Below are positions 54,557 to 63,860 of a stretch of 64,000 nt of DNA, in pieces. The translations under genes were made by a program, and so were the position numbers. Source of the stretch: Salinicoccus kekensis (GTDB taxonomy: Bacteria; Bacillota; Bacilli; Staphylococcales; Salinicoccaceae); NCBI RefSeq assembly GCF_900220995.1, contig NZ_OBQF01000001.1:496001-560000 (forward strand), read 5' to 3'. Each line of letters starts with the position of its first letter. The first letter of the stretch is position 1. Under the pieces are notes generated by a model. That model was not told the DNA's origin. It did no database searches and worked only from the letters and a program-made list of their open reading frames with translations.

Positions 54557-54590
54557 GAATGAGTAGATATAAGGTTGAGGAGAATGTCCA

Positions 54591-55628
54591 ATGAAAGACG
54601 ATTTTTATAAAAATATGAAGCATAAGCGTACTCAGAACGATACAGAGCACTCCAAAGTCAAACAGAAAAACAAAGATAAAAAAGATAAGGCGAAAGTGGA
54701 TGAAAGAGCGCGTGAAGAGGAGTCATTGAAACGCAGTGCAAAATATAAAGATCGTACGAACGAGCCGTCGAACCAGTTTTCCGATAAAGTGAAAGTTTAC
54801 TTCAACCGTGAGAACCTGGAAAAGGGAAAGGCTTTCTTTGCAGGCAAGCTCTCCACTTATAATGAGAGATTTTCCAATGAATTGAAAGTGACCAAAGAAA
54901 AACTGGATGAATTCAGAAACAGGCCGAAGAAGCAGAAAACTGAAGGGCAGGATGGTGCGGATGACGGCGAATCAACGAGGAATAAAGGGCTTCTGCCGAT
55001 GATCGCCGCCGGCGTCATCATCGTTCCTCTCACGCTTTTCCTTGGCTTTGTCATCATCAATAATTTCTGGCCTTCAAATGATGGCATGGAACTCGCAACG
55101 GATGAGGCGGAGACCGAAGAAGCCGCGGAATCGGAAGATGAAGAACTCAATGAAGATCTGGAAGAACAGCGCTTCGAAATGGAAAGGCGCATGGCCGAAT
55201 CCAGAGGTTCTGAAGAAGATGGGGCAGAGTCGGAAAGTGAAGAGGATGAAACTTCCGAAAGCGGGGAAGCGGCGGTCGAAGAAGGCGACCTCGCTTCAGA
55301 AAATGTGGAAGCCATCTACAGCGGGGAAGAACTCTCCATCCTGGAGGACATTGCAGGGGATGCGATTGAGGAGAAGGAGAGCGGTGACGATGCGGAAACC
55401 CCTTCGGAATCAGCGGAGGAAGATGAAGAAGAGCAGGGTGAGGGCGAAGAGGCTGAAGAGGCCGAGTCTGGAGGCACGACGCACACCGTCACTGCCGAGG
55501 ACAACCTTTACCAGATAGCACTACGCTACTACGGCAGCGGAGCGCCTGAAGACGTACAGAGGATACGTGATGCGAACGGCATCAGCGGCAACGCCATCAG
55601 CGAAGGCCAGGAGCTCATCATCCCGTGA
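54591..55628 (+). CDS. EbpS-like membrane protein with C-terminal LysM domain
   Basis: A 345-residue protein with a highly charged N-terminal half (about 1-140, Lys/Glu/Asp-rich), one transmembrane helix (about 146-166), a long Glu-rich linker (about 170-295) and a LysM peptidoglycan-binding domain at the end (TVTAEDNLYQIALRYYG). Layout and position between fer and ypdA match staphylococcal EbpS, called elastin-binding protein; whether this one binds elastin is unknown. GAGGAG precedes the ATG. Confidence 0.85.
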   Translation: MKDDFYKNMKHKRTQNDTEHSKVKQKNKDKKDKAKVDERAREEESLKRSAKYKDRTNEPSNQFSDKVKVYFNRENLEKGKAFFAGKLSTYNERFSNELKVTKEKLDEFRNRPKKQKTEGQDGADDGESTRNKGLLPMIAAGVIIVPLTLFLGFVIINNFWPSNDGMELATDEAETEEAAESEDEELNEDLEEQRFEMERRMAESRGSEEDGAESESEEDETSESGEAAVEEGDLASENVEAIYSGEELSILEDIAGDAIEEKESGDDAETPSESAEEDEEEQGEGEEAEEAESGGTTHTVTAEDNLYQIALRYYGSGAPEDVQRIRDANGISGNAISEGQELIIP

Positions 55629-56626
55629 TGGGCAAGGCGGAATACTTTGAAACGATCATCATAGGGGCCGGTCCATGCGGACTGGCTGCAGCGGTCGAGC
55701 TCGAGAGAAATGATATGGATTATCTCGTGCTTGAAGCACATAATATCGTCAACGCGATTTACAATTACCCCACCCACCAGACTTTCTTTTCCTCCTCAGA
55801 GAAGATCGCCATCGGTGAGTTCCCTTTTATAACGGAAGAGCACAAGCCAAAAAGGAACCAGGCACTCGTCTATTACCGTGAAGCAGTCAAACACTTCGAT
55901 TTGAACATCCGCGTATTCGAGAAGGTGACTTCCGGCAGCAGGACGGATGAGGGGTTCATCATCGAAACAGATAAAAAGAGTTATTCGTGCAGGCACCTCA
56001 TCATCGCGACAGGCTATTACGGCCAGCCGAATCAGTTGGATGTGCCGGGCGGGGACAAAAGTAAAGTTTCCCACTACTTCAAGGAAGCCCACCCTTATTT
56101 CAACAGTCAGGTACTGGTGGTGGGCGGCAGGAACTCCAGTGCCGATGCAGCGATCGAACTCGAAAAAGCAGGCGCCCATGTGACCGTCATCCACCGCAGG
56201 GCCGATTACTCGAAAAGCATCAAACCATGGGTGCTGCCGCAGCTGAAATCACTTGTGGAACACGGCAGGATCAAATATGCCTTCAATACTGAGCTCCTGG
56301 AAGTCAAAGATGACAGCGCAGTGATCAGGACCGGGGATGAAATAAAAGAGATAAAGAACGATTTCGTCCTTGCGATGATCGGCTACCACCCGGATTACGA
56401 CTTTTTGCGGTCTTTCGGCATCAGGCTTACGGCTTATGAAGAAGGGTACGCACCGTCCTACGACCATGCGACCATGGAAACCAACATTGAGAACCTGTAT
56501 CTCGCAGGAGTCGTTGCAGCAGGGGATGATGCAAATACGATTTTCATCGAGAACGGGCGGTTCCACGGTAAAAAAATCATACGGAACATCATGCAAAAAT
56601 CAGCTCTTGGAAATCAGCACCTTTAA
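55628..56626 (+). CDS. ypdA: bacillithiol disulfide reductase YpdA (Bdr)
   Basis: FAD- and NADPH-dependent reductase of oxidised bacillithiol, 332 residues. The FAD motif IIIGAGPCGLAAAVELE is at about 7-23 and the NADPH motif VVGGRNSSADAAIELEKAG in the middle. The YpdA-specific NYPTHQTFFSSSEKI stretch and the Cys in the first motif are present, without a CxxC pair. The ATG overlaps the upstream TGA (TGATG). Its stop lies in the terminator loop. Acts with BrxB encoded at 36189. Confidence 0.92.
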   Translation: MGKAEYFETIIIGAGPCGLAAAVELERNDMDYLVLEAHNIVNAIYNYPTHQTFFSSSEKIAIGEFPFITEEHKPKRNQALVYYREAVKHFDLNIRVFEKVTSGSRTDEGFIIETDKKSYSCRHLIIATGYYGQPNQLDVPGGDKSKVSHYFKEAHPYFNSQVLVVGGRNSSADAAIELEKAGAHVTVIHRRADYSKSIKPWVLPQLKSLVEHGRIKYAFNTELLEVKDDSAVIRTGDEIKEIKNDFVLAMIGYHPDYDFLRSFGIRLTAYEEGYAPSYDHATMETNIENLYLAGVVAAGDDANTIFIENGRFHGKKIIRNIMQKSALGNQHL

Positions 56627-56639
56627 CAGGTGCTGATTT
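56611..56639. terminator. bidirectional terminator between ypdA and ansA
   Basis: Perfect 12-bp stem AAATCAGCACCT / AGGTGCTGATTT; the 5-base loop contains the ypdA stop codon. Confidence 0.92.
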
Positions 56640-57593
56640 TTAATGTTCAAAGACATCTTTTATAAGGTGCGTTTCGAGATTGGAGAGTGCGAGCAGCAGC
56701 TTCAGACGCGCCTTCTGGCCGTTGAGGCCGTTCGAGAAGATGACCCCCCGCGATTTCAGTTCATATCCGCCGCCATGGTAGTCATAGTAGCTGCCGACTA
56801 TGCCGTTGAAGGATCTGGAGACGATCACCGTGACGATGCCCGCTTCCAACACTTGTCCAAGCCCCGGCATGGCACTTGGCGGGATATTCCCCTGTCCCAA
56901 TGCTTCTATGATCAGACCATCGTAGTCCGCCTGCACCAGCGCATTGAAAAACGTACCGTCCAGGCCGACATGGGTCTTTATCAGTCCGACTTTCATATCG
57001 GTATCCACTTTACTGAATTTGAGCCGGGGCTGCACCGGATGATGATACTGCACATCCTGCTTCGTCAGGAAGCCGACCGGGCCATGGTTCGGACTCTGGA
57101 ATGTCGCTATGTTCGAAGTATGTGTCTTTGTGACGGAATGGGCGGTGTGGATTTCATCGTTGAAGACCACAAGCACGCCCCTGTTTTCGGATTCGGCCTC
57201 TGTTGCGACCCTTATACTTGAGAGGTAATTGTACATCCCGTCACTGCCGATCTCATTGGCGGAGCGCATGGCGCCCGTAATTATCACGGGCGGTGTGATG
57301 TTTAAAGTGATATCGAGAAAATAGGCCGTTTCCTCCAGTGTATCCGTCCCGTGGGTGATGACGAAGCCGTCATAGGACTCTTCATTTTCAAGGATGATGC
57401 GCTTCAGTTCATCCATATCAGTGACTGTGATGTGCGGAGACGGTTTTTTGAGGGGGTAGATCTCCTCCACCCGGACATCTTCGGGCATATGACCCCCGAT
57501 ATTCAAAGGGTTTTCAGCACCCTGCCTCACGACGCCGTCCATTTCGGACATGCTGATGGTCCCTCCTGTATGTACAGCAAGAATTCTTTTCAT
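56640..57593 (-). CDS. ansA: L-asparaginase (type I)
   Basis: Hydrolyses asparagine to aspartate and ammonia. It has 317 residues. The first catalytic Thr is in HTGGTISMSE and the second triad part in THGTDTLEETAYFL. Lack of a signal peptide indicates the cytosolic type. GGGAGGAAT precedes the ATG. Convergent with ypdA and divergent from cmk. Confidence 0.93.
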   Translation of the reverse strand: MKRILAVHTGGTISMSEMDGVVRQGAENPLNIGGHMPEDVRVEEIYPLKKPSPHITVTDMDELKRIILENEESYDGFVITHGTDTLEETAYFLDITLNITPPVIITGAMRSANEIGSDGMYNYLSSIRVATEAESENRGVLVVFNDEIHTAHSVTKTHTSNIATFQSPNHGPVGFLTKQDVQYHHPVQPRLKFSKVDTDMKVGLIKTHVGLDGTFFNALVQADYDGLIIEALGQGNIPPSAMPGLGQVLEAGIVTVIVSRSFNGIVGSYYDYHGGGYELKSRGVIFSNGLNGQKARLKLLLALSNLETHLIKDVFEH

Positions 57594-57712
57594 TTTATTC
57601 CTCCCGATGCAATTTTAAATATTATCATTTTTAAATGTCGGTAAATTTAAGCTAAAGCATGATTATATGATAAGATAAGTGAGAATAACGAATCAAGGTG
57701 GGTAGACATCGA

Positions 57713-58372
57713 ATGGATAAAAAAATCAATATCGCAATTGACGGTCCCGCAGCTGCAGGTAAAAGCACCATTTCAAAAAGAGTGGCTGAAAGGCTGGGTT
57801 ATATTTATATCGACACCGGTGCCATGTACAGGGCTGTCACATTATTATACATAGAAAAAGGCAAAGATATCATCGATTCCCTCGAAGATGTGGAAATCAC
57901 TTTCAAAAGGGAGGATGGGAACCGCGTCCTGCTGAACGGGCGTGATGTCACGGAGGAAATCAGATCAGAGAGTGTGACATCGAAAGTGAGCGAGGTCTCA
58001 AGCTTTGAAGCTGTGCGCAGCTACCTTGTATCGATGCAGCAGAAACTCGGCCTGGACAAAGGGGTCGTGATGGATGGCAGGGATATCGGCACGACGGTGC
58101 TGCCGGATGCCGAGCTCAAAGTGTTCATGCAGGCATCCCCGAAAGTCCGTGCGGAAAGGCGTCTGGCCGAGGAGAGGGCACGGGGGAGCAGCATCGATCT
58201 TGAGCAGCTGACCGCCCAGATCATCAAGAGGGATGAATTGGACATGAACCGTGAAATCTCACCTCTTGTGAAGGCAGAAGATGCTGTACTGCTGGATACG
58301 ACGGATATGACGATTGCCGAAGTCGAAGACTTCATTCTTGAAATTGCACAAAATAAGATAGGGGAAGAGTGA
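57713..58372 (+). CDS. cmk: cytidylate kinase
   Basis: Phosphorylates CMP and dCMP, 219 residues. P-loop IAIDGPAAAGKSTISK is at about 6-21, and GAMYRAVTLL, MDGRDIGTTVLPDAE and RLAEERARG follow. ATG 57713 matches the family start and has AAGGTGG about 10 bases upstream; an in-frame GTG at 57698 is less likely. plsC follows 1 base after its stop and then rpsA, as in Bacillus and Staphylococcus. Confidence 0.94.
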   Translation: MDKKINIAIDGPAAAGKSTISKRVAERLGYIYIDTGAMYRAVTLLYIEKGKDIIDSLEDVEITFKREDGNRVLLNGRDVTEEIRSESVTSKVSEVSSFEAVRSYLVSMQQKLGLDKGVVMDGRDIGTTVLPDAELKVFMQASPKVRAERRLAEERARGSSIDLEQLTAQIIKRDELDMNREISPLVKAEDAVLLDTTDMTIAEVEDFILEIAQNKIGEE

Positions 58373-58373
58373 C

Positions 58374-58946
58374 ATGTTTTATAAAGTGGCAAAAGCAGTG
58401 GTGAAAAGATTTTATCATACACGATTCAAAATCCGGGTCATAGGGGAGGAGAGGATTCCCGAGTCCGGGCCTGTCGTCATATGCAGCAATCACATTTCCG
58501 AATATGACCCGCCTCTGATCGGCATCAGCACAAGACGTGAAATGTCCTTTTTTGCGAAGACGGAATTATTCAAAATACCGGTACTCGGTTATCTGATCAG
58601 CAACTTGAATGCGATCCCCGTCGACCGTGGAAAGGGGGACAGGCAGGCACTTAAGAAATCCGTGGAAGCACTGAAAGAGGGCAAGATGCTGACAATGTTC
58701 CCGGAAGGCACAAGGACTAAGGACGGCAGGCTCCAGGACCTGCAGGAGGGCGCGAGCTTCATGGCTGTAAAGGGGGGTGCGACAATCGTCCCTGCAGCGA
58801 TAAAAGGTGAGTATAACAGACATAAAGGCATCACCCTCGTATTTGGAAAACCGATGGACGTAAATGAAATGACGGCAGCTGGAATGACACGTAAAGATAT
58901 CACCAAAGAGCTGAAGACGCAGATCAACAATTTATTATTATCATAA
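58374..58946 (+). CDS. plsC: 1-acyl-sn-glycerol-3-phosphate acyltransferase
   Basis: Adds the second acyl chain to make phosphatidic acid at the membrane. It has 190 residues. The catalytic H-x4-D motif is NHISEYDPP (about 37-45), FFAKTELFKIPVLG is block II, and FPEGTRTKDG is block III. Linked to cmk, the usual partner. Confidence 0.93.
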   Translation: MFYKVAKAVVKRFYHTRFKIRVIGEERIPESGPVVICSNHISEYDPPLIGISTRREMSFFAKTELFKIPVLGYLISNLNAIPVDRGKGDRQALKKSVEALKEGKMLTMFPEGTRTKDGRLQDLQEGASFMAVKGGATIVPAAIKGEYNRHKGITLVFGKPMDVNEMTAAGMTRKDITKELKTQINNLLLS

Positions 58947-59020
58947 TAATTACTTGACAAATACTGATATTTATAAGAAGTTAGGTATATAGTCTATAGT
59001 AATGTAATGGAGGCAGGCAC

Positions 59021-60337
59021 ATGACGGCAGATAATATTTTGAACGAAGAAAGCAACAATGAAGAGAACAATGAATTGGAAAACTCAACAATCGGTGACAA
59101 TTCACCTGAAGAGGAAAACCAGGTTTCAGAGGAATCACAATCACAGGTGGAAGCTTCGGAAGAAGGGGAAAATCCTGAATCTGAAACAACCGGGAACGAT
59201 TCGGAGATCAGTTTCAGCGAAGGCGACAAAGTGACGGGCACGGTTTTCAAGGTGGAAGACAAATATGTCAGGACCCACATTGACGGCACGGACTTTGAAG
59301 GCATCATACCGATCAGCCAGGTGACGAACAAGAGGATCGAGCATCCAAACGAAGTCGTTGCCGAGGATGATACCATCGAAGCGGTAGTGATCAAAGTGGA
59401 AGATGAGAATGAACGCCACAATCTGATCCTTTCAATCAGAAAACTGGAAGAAGATCAGAGCTATGATACATTGATCGCAGCCAAAGAAAATGACGAGACG
59501 CTTGAAGGCACCGTAATGGAAGTCGTGCAGGCCGGTCTCGTGGTGGATGTCGGTGTCAGAGGCTTCATCCCGGCATCACTTCTGTCCGATGAATACGTCG
59601 AGGACCTGGAGCAGTTTGCAGGCCAGACACTTGAAGTCAAAGTGGAGGACATCGACAAAGATAAAAACCGCGTCATCCTGAACCGCAAGAAGATCATTGA
59701 GTCACAAAAAGAAGAAGGGCGCAAAGATCAGCTCAAGAAACTTGAGCCCGGCACGACCGTGGAAGGGGAAGTCGTGAGAACAACGAGCTTCGGTGCTTTC
59801 ATCAACCTCGGCTCCATTGACGGACTCGCCCATATCTCCGAACTCAGCTACGAGAGAGTTGAGAAGGTTGAAGATGCTGTAAGCATCGGCGACAAGGTTG
59901 AAGTCAAAATACTTGATGTCGACGTTGAAAACGAGCGTGTCAGCCTATCGATCAAACAGGCGCAGGAAAGCCCTTTCGAGCTTTTCATCAATGAGCACAA
60001 CGAAGGGGAAACACTTGAAGGCACTGTGAAAAGACTTGTCGATTTCGGTGCATTCGTTGAAGTCGCCCCTGGAGTGGAAGGTCTCGTACACGTTTCGGAG
60101 ATCAGTCATGACCACGTTGCGCAGCCGTCCGATGTTCTGGACGAAGGCGAGAAGATCCAGGTCAAAATCCTGTCCCTGAACGCAGAGGCCGGAAAAGTAT
60201 CGTTATCCATCAAGGAAACGACCGATCCGGGCGAAAGAAGCTCAGGGCCGTCAAAAGTTTACAGAGATGAAACTGATGACGACCGACCGACTTTAGGTGA
60301 TGTTTTTGGTGATAAATTTAAAAATTTAGATTTATAA
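59021..60337 (+). CDS. rpsA: 30S ribosomal protein S1-like RNA-binding protein
   Basis: A 438-residue protein with four S1 RNA-binding domains at about 67-140, 157-222, 245-312 and 328-397, as in the short S1 of Firmicutes. The third and fourth (FGAFINL, FGAFVEV) are the best conserved. An unusual Glu/Ser/Asn-rich acidic extension of about 60 residues precedes the first domain, making it longer than the roughly 390-residue staphylococcal form. ATGGAGGC precedes the ATG. A TTGACA at 58954 suggests its own promoter. Confidence 0.92.
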   Translation: MTADNILNEESNNEENNELENSTIGDNSPEEENQVSEESQSQVEASEEGENPESETTGNDSEISFSEGDKVTGTVFKVEDKYVRTHIDGTDFEGIIPISQVTNKRIEHPNEVVAEDDTIEAVVIKVEDENERHNLILSIRKLEEDQSYDTLIAAKENDETLEGTVMEVVQAGLVVDVGVRGFIPASLLSDEYVEDLEQFAGQTLEVKVEDIDKDKNRVILNRKKIIESQKEEGRKDQLKKLEPGTTVEGEVVRTTSFGAFINLGSIDGLAHISELSYERVEKVEDAVSIGDKVEVKILDVDVENERVSLSIKQAQESPFELFINEHNEGETLEGTVKRLVDFGAFVEVAPGVEGLVHVSEISHDHVAQPSDVLDEGEKIQVKILSLNAEAGKVSLSIKETTDPGERSSGPSKVYRDETDDDRPTLGDVFGDKFKNLDL

Positions 60338-60355
60338 ACCTATAAAATATTTGTC

Positions 60356-60385
60356 AATAAAGGGCGATGGAAATCGCCCTTTATT
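60356..60385 (+). terminator. intrinsic terminator after rpsA
   Basis: Perfect 13-bp stem AATAAAGGGCGAT / ATCGCCCTTTATT with a 4-base loop and a T-rich tail. Confidence 0.92.
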
Positions 60386-60428
60386 TTGTTTTTATGTTAA
60401 AATTATTTCTAAATAAGGAGGCGAAATC

Positions 60429-61742
60429 ATGTACAAACCGACAATTGCTGTTGTTGGCCGGCCGAACGTCGGCAAATCAACTTTGTTTAACAGGATCATC
60501 GGAGAAAGGAAAGCGATTGTGGAGGATACGCCTGGAGTGACACGTGACCGGCTGTATGCCGACGGTGAATGGCTGAACCACGAATTCAACGTCATCGACA
60601 CAGGCGGTATTGAGATAAAGGATGAGCCCTTCCAGGAGCAGATCAAGATGCAGGCTGAAATCGCCATTCTGGAGGCTGACGTCATCATGATGATCGTCAA
60701 TGGCAGGGAGGGCGTGACCAACGACGATATGCACGTCGCAAGGATTCTGCAGCGTTCAAAAAAACCCACGGTCCTGCTCGTCAATAAGATAGACAATTTT
60801 GAAATGAGAAATGAAATTTATGACTTCTACCAGCTGGGTCTCGGCGATCCGTTCCCGGTGTCCGGTGCCCATGGCCTCGGCCTTGGAGATGCGCTGGATG
60901 CTGCAGTGGAGCACTTCAAGGAGATAGAGGCGGCTGTGGAGGACGACGAGTCTGTCAAAGTCTCCCTGATCGGCCGGCCGAATGTCGGTAAATCGAGCCT
61001 GATCAATGCAATTTTGAATGAAGAGAGGGTCATCGTCTCCGATATCGCCGGAACGACAAGGGACGCGATCGATACGGAGTACACCTTTGAAGATGAACCG
61101 TACACCCTGATCGATACCGCAGGCATGAGGAAGCGGGGCAAGGTCTACGAGTCCACTGAGAAATATTCCGTGCTGAGGGCGAACCGGGCGATTGAACGTT
61201 CGGATGTGGTCGTCATTGTCCTGGACGGCGAAGAAGGCATCATCGAGCAGGACAAGCGCGTCGCCGGACTGGCACATGAAGCGGGCCGGGCGATCGTGAT
61301 CGTCGTGAACAAATGGGATGCAGTGGAAAAAGATGATAAGACGATGAAGAATTTTGAGGACGACATCAGAAAAGAGTTCCAGTTCCTTGATTATGCCCCC
61401 GTCACTTTCCTCTCTGCCAAAACCAAATCCCGCCTCACGACCCTCTTCCCGTTGATCAGGATGGTGAATGAGTCCCATAAAAAACGCATACAGTCCAGCA
61501 CACTCAATGAAGTCATCGTGGACAGCGTCAGCATGAATCCCACACCGACCGATAAAGGCGGACACCGCCTGAACATATTCTATGCCACCCAGGTGAGTGT
61601 CGGGCCGCCTACATTCGTCATGTTCGTCAATGACACCGAGCTGATGCATTTCAGTTACAGAAGATATCTTGAAAACCAGTTGAGGCGGGCTTTTGACTTC
61701 ACCGGGACGCCTATTCATATAATAAGCAGGAAAAGAAATTAA
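60429..61742 (+). CDS. der: ribosome biogenesis GTPase Der (EngA)
   Basis: Double GTPase for 50S assembly, 437 residues. Two tandem G domains each carry a P-loop ([14 protein letters not shown] near residue 7; [14 protein letters not shown] near 180), DTGGI/DTAGM G3 and NKID/NKWD G4 motifs, followed by a KH-like domain. AAGGAGG precedes the ATG. gpsA follows after 14 bases. Confidence 0.96.
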   Translation: MYKPTIAVVGRPNVGKSTLFNRIIGERKAIVEDTPGVTRDRLYADGEWLNHEFNVIDTGGIEIKDEPFQEQIKMQAEIAILEADVIMMIVNGREGVTNDDMHVARILQRSKKPTVLLVNKIDNFEMRNEIYDFYQLGLGDPFPVSGAHGLGLGDALDAAVEHFKEIEAAVEDDESVKVSLIGRPNVGKSSLINAILNEERVIVSDIAGTTRDAIDTEYTFEDEPYTLIDTAGMRKRGKVYESTEKYSVLRANRAIERSDVVVIVLDGEEGIIEQDKRVAGLAHEAGRAIVIVVNKWDAVEKDDKTMKNFEDDIRKEFQFLDYAPVTFLSAKTKSRLTTLFPLIRMVNESHKKRIQSSTLNEVIVDSVSMNPTPTDKGGHRLNIFYATQVSVGPPTFVMFVNDTELMHFSYRRYLENQLRRAFDFTGTPIHIISRKRN

Positions 61743-61756
61743 AGGAGCGGGCACTA

Positions 61757-62815
61757 ATGAACATTTCAGTTTTGGGAACCGGAAGCTTTGGCACAAGCCT
61801 GGCGATGGTACTGGCCGGCAACCGGCATGATGTGATGATGTACGGGAGGAATGAAGCGGTCGTCGATGAAATCAACAGCCGCCATACGAACGGGCACTAT
61901 TTGAAAGACATCACCCTGCCTGAAGAGATATATGCCGTCAGCAACCTTGAAGAGGCGGTCCTCCATGCGGAGCTTCTTGTCATCGCAGTTCCGGTGAAGG
62001 CTGTCAGGGGCCTCACCAGGAATATCCACGAGATACTGCTTTCCCATCGTAAGAAAGTATTGATCGTGCACGTGGCAAAAGGCCTGGAGCTCAACACCCA
62101 TCTCAGAGTGTCGGAAGTGATCGAACAGGAGACCACAGACGAGACGGTGGAAGACATCTGTGTGCTCGGCGGACCGAGCCATGCAGAGGAAGTCGCGTTG
62201 AAATCGCCGACGACTGTGAGCACCGCGTCACTTCATAACAAAGGTGTCGAAACCGTACAGGATGTCTTCATGAGTAAATATTTCAGGGTTTATATAAATG
62301 AGGATCTCATCGGTGTGGAAATAGGCGGGGCACTGAAGAACATCATCGCGATCGCGGTCGGTGCCCTGCACGGCCTGAATTTCGGTGATAACGCAAAAGC
62401 TGCGATCATCACCCGCGGACTTCAGGAAATCGCAAGGCTCGGCACCAAAATGGGTGCGGATCCCCTGACGTTCCTTGGGCTGTCCGGCATCGGGGATCTG
62501 ATCGTGACGGCGACAAGCCACCATTCACGCAATTTCCGCTGCGGCATCATGCTGGCTGAAGGTCTGAGCCTGGAGGAAGCGGAAGAGAAGATGGGCATGG
62601 TCGTCGAAGGTGTCAACACGACGCGCGCAGCCTATGAGCTCAGTGAGGAATACGGTGTCGAGATGCCGATCACGAAAGTTTTACATCAATATCTGTTTGA
62701 TGATATCAGTGAGGAAGAAGCTTTCTACAAGCTGATGATGCGGGAGAAGACCTCTGAATCGATCGGTTTGAAAGAGCTGCTTCACGAGCAATATAAAGAT
62801 GGGAGCAATCAGTAA
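61757..62815 (+). CDS. gpsA: glycerol-3-phosphate dehydrogenase [NAD(P)+]
   Basis: Makes sn-glycerol-3-phosphate for phospholipids. It has 352 residues, slightly longer than the usual 330-345. The NAD(P) motif VLGTGSFGTSLA is at the N-terminus, with HVAKGLE, VLGGPSHAEEVA, the catalytic Lys region GALKNIIAIAVGA, and LSGIGDLIVTATSHHSRN. AAGGAG precedes the ATG. Supplies substrate to the pathway of plsC nearby. Confidence 0.95.
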   Translation: MNISVLGTGSFGTSLAMVLAGNRHDVMMYGRNEAVVDEINSRHTNGHYLKDITLPEEIYAVSNLEEAVLHAELLVIAVPVKAVRGLTRNIHEILLSHRKKVLIVHVAKGLELNTHLRVSEVIEQETTDETVEDICVLGGPSHAEEVALKSPTTVSTASLHNKGVETVQDVFMSKYFRVYINEDLIGVEIGGALKNIIAIAVGALHGLNFGDNAKAAIITRGLQEIARLGTKMGADPLTFLGLSGIGDLIVTATSHHSRNFRCGIMLAEGLSLEEAEEKMGMVVEGVNTTRAAYELSEEYGVEMPITKVLHQYLFDDISEEEAFYKLMMREKTSESIGLKELLHEQYKDGSNQ

Positions 62816-62818
62816 ACT

Positions 62819-63016
62819 ATGTTTGGTATATCCGCAATGGACTTGATGTGGTTGTCCTTTATCTCCATGGGATCAATGGCGGTTGCAGCGGTGCTGATCT
62901 ACGTTGCAAGGTTCGTCATCAAAAACAGGATCATCAGTTTCGTACTCTCCCTGTTCGCATGGGGACTGCTGCTTTTGGCCTTCATTCTCATGATCCCTGT
63001 CCTGGGGGGCAGCTAA
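62819..63016 (+). CDS. DUF2768 family membrane protein (YphE-like)
   Basis: A 65-residue protein with two transmembrane helices (about 8-30 and 38-62). Position right after gpsA and before the YphF-like lipoprotein matches the small DUF2768 family of Bacillales. Function unknown. It starts 3 bases after the gpsA stop. Confidence 0.82.
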   Translation: MFGISAMDLMWLSFISMGSMAVAAVLIYVARFVIKNRIISFVLSLFAWGLLLLAFILMIPVLGGS

Positions 63017-63745
63017 ATGCAAATTTCAAATATGTTAAAGATGTCAGTCATTTTGTTCACCGTTTTATTTTTGGGTGCATGCATGTATCCGGAATCGGAA
63101 CGGGCCGGGCAGGTGCCGAGTGAATCCCAGATTGAGATGGTACAGCAGGCGGTGGACCGTTTCAGTGAGGATTCGGGTGGTCTTCTGCCGATCAAGACAG
63201 TCTCTGACACGCGCGAATACTTCGAGTATCAGGTGGATTTTGCGAGGCTCGTACCGGACTATCTGGATGAAAGGCCTGCAATCTCCTATGAAGCAGGCGG
63301 CTATTACCAGTTTGTCATACTGGATGCCGAAGGAGATCCGACAGTCAAAATCGCAGATCTCAGGATCACCGAAGAAATACGTTCCCTCCGCCTCAGAGTC
63401 GAAGGGATGGGTGAGAATGTGCAGTTTGAAGAAGCTGTCGGTCCCAATGTGTATCAGCTGGATCTCGACTTCTACAATCTTTCCGAGAACCCGACTGTGA
63501 CGAGTCCCTACTCCGGCGGGACACTCAATGTCTACTACAGCGGCGGCGAGGAGTTCGTCGTGGATTACAGGGAGGAAATCGGCCGGGTGATCGAGGAGAA
63601 TGACCTCGAATTCGAGACCGGGGACGATGTAAGACAGGTGCTGTATGAATATACACCGGTCGTGCCGATCTATTCCCCGGAGATCACAGTGGATGAAAAT
63701 AATGAGCCGATTTTCATGACAAATGTCCATAAAAGTGCGCAGTAA
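63017..63745 (+). CDS. YphF-like lipoprotein (DUF3939)
   Basis: A secreted lipoprotein of 242 residues. The signal peptide (1-21) ends in the lipobox LGAC, with Cys22 to be lipidated. The mature domain is mixed alpha/beta with no catalytic motif seen. Position between the DUF2768 gene and hup equals B. subtilis yphF. The ATG directly follows the DUF2768 stop, with GGGGGG as binding site in that gene's end. Function unknown. Confidence 0.8.
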   Translation: MQISNMLKMSVILFTVLFLGACMYPESERAGQVPSESQIEMVQQAVDRFSEDSGGLLPIKTVSDTREYFEYQVDFARLVPDYLDERPAISYEAGGYYQFVILDAEGDPTVKIADLRITEEIRSLRLRVEGMGENVQFEEAVGPNVYQLDLDFYNLSENPTVTSPYSGGTLNVYYSGGEEFVVDYREEIGRVIEENDLEFETGDDVRQVLYEYTPVVPIYSPEITVDENNEPIFMTNVHKSAQ

Positions 63746-63860
63746 AGCCTTTTTTATGTTAAAAAACGTCAAAATTGATTGCAGTGCTTAATCGACTGTG
63801 TTAAAGTCAAAACATAATGATTAAACATATCATTATACTCATTATGGGAGGTGGACAAGT

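Noticed and set aside
58954-58977. TTGACA (58954-58959) as a consensus promoter with TATAAG (58972-58977)
   Set aside because: The spacer is only 12 bases; other -10 candidates downstream are too far, so a defined rpsA promoter was not listed.
60756-61796. Open frame of about 346 codons on the minus strand
   Set aside because: Antisense to der and the start of gpsA, both well conserved; no recognisable domain.
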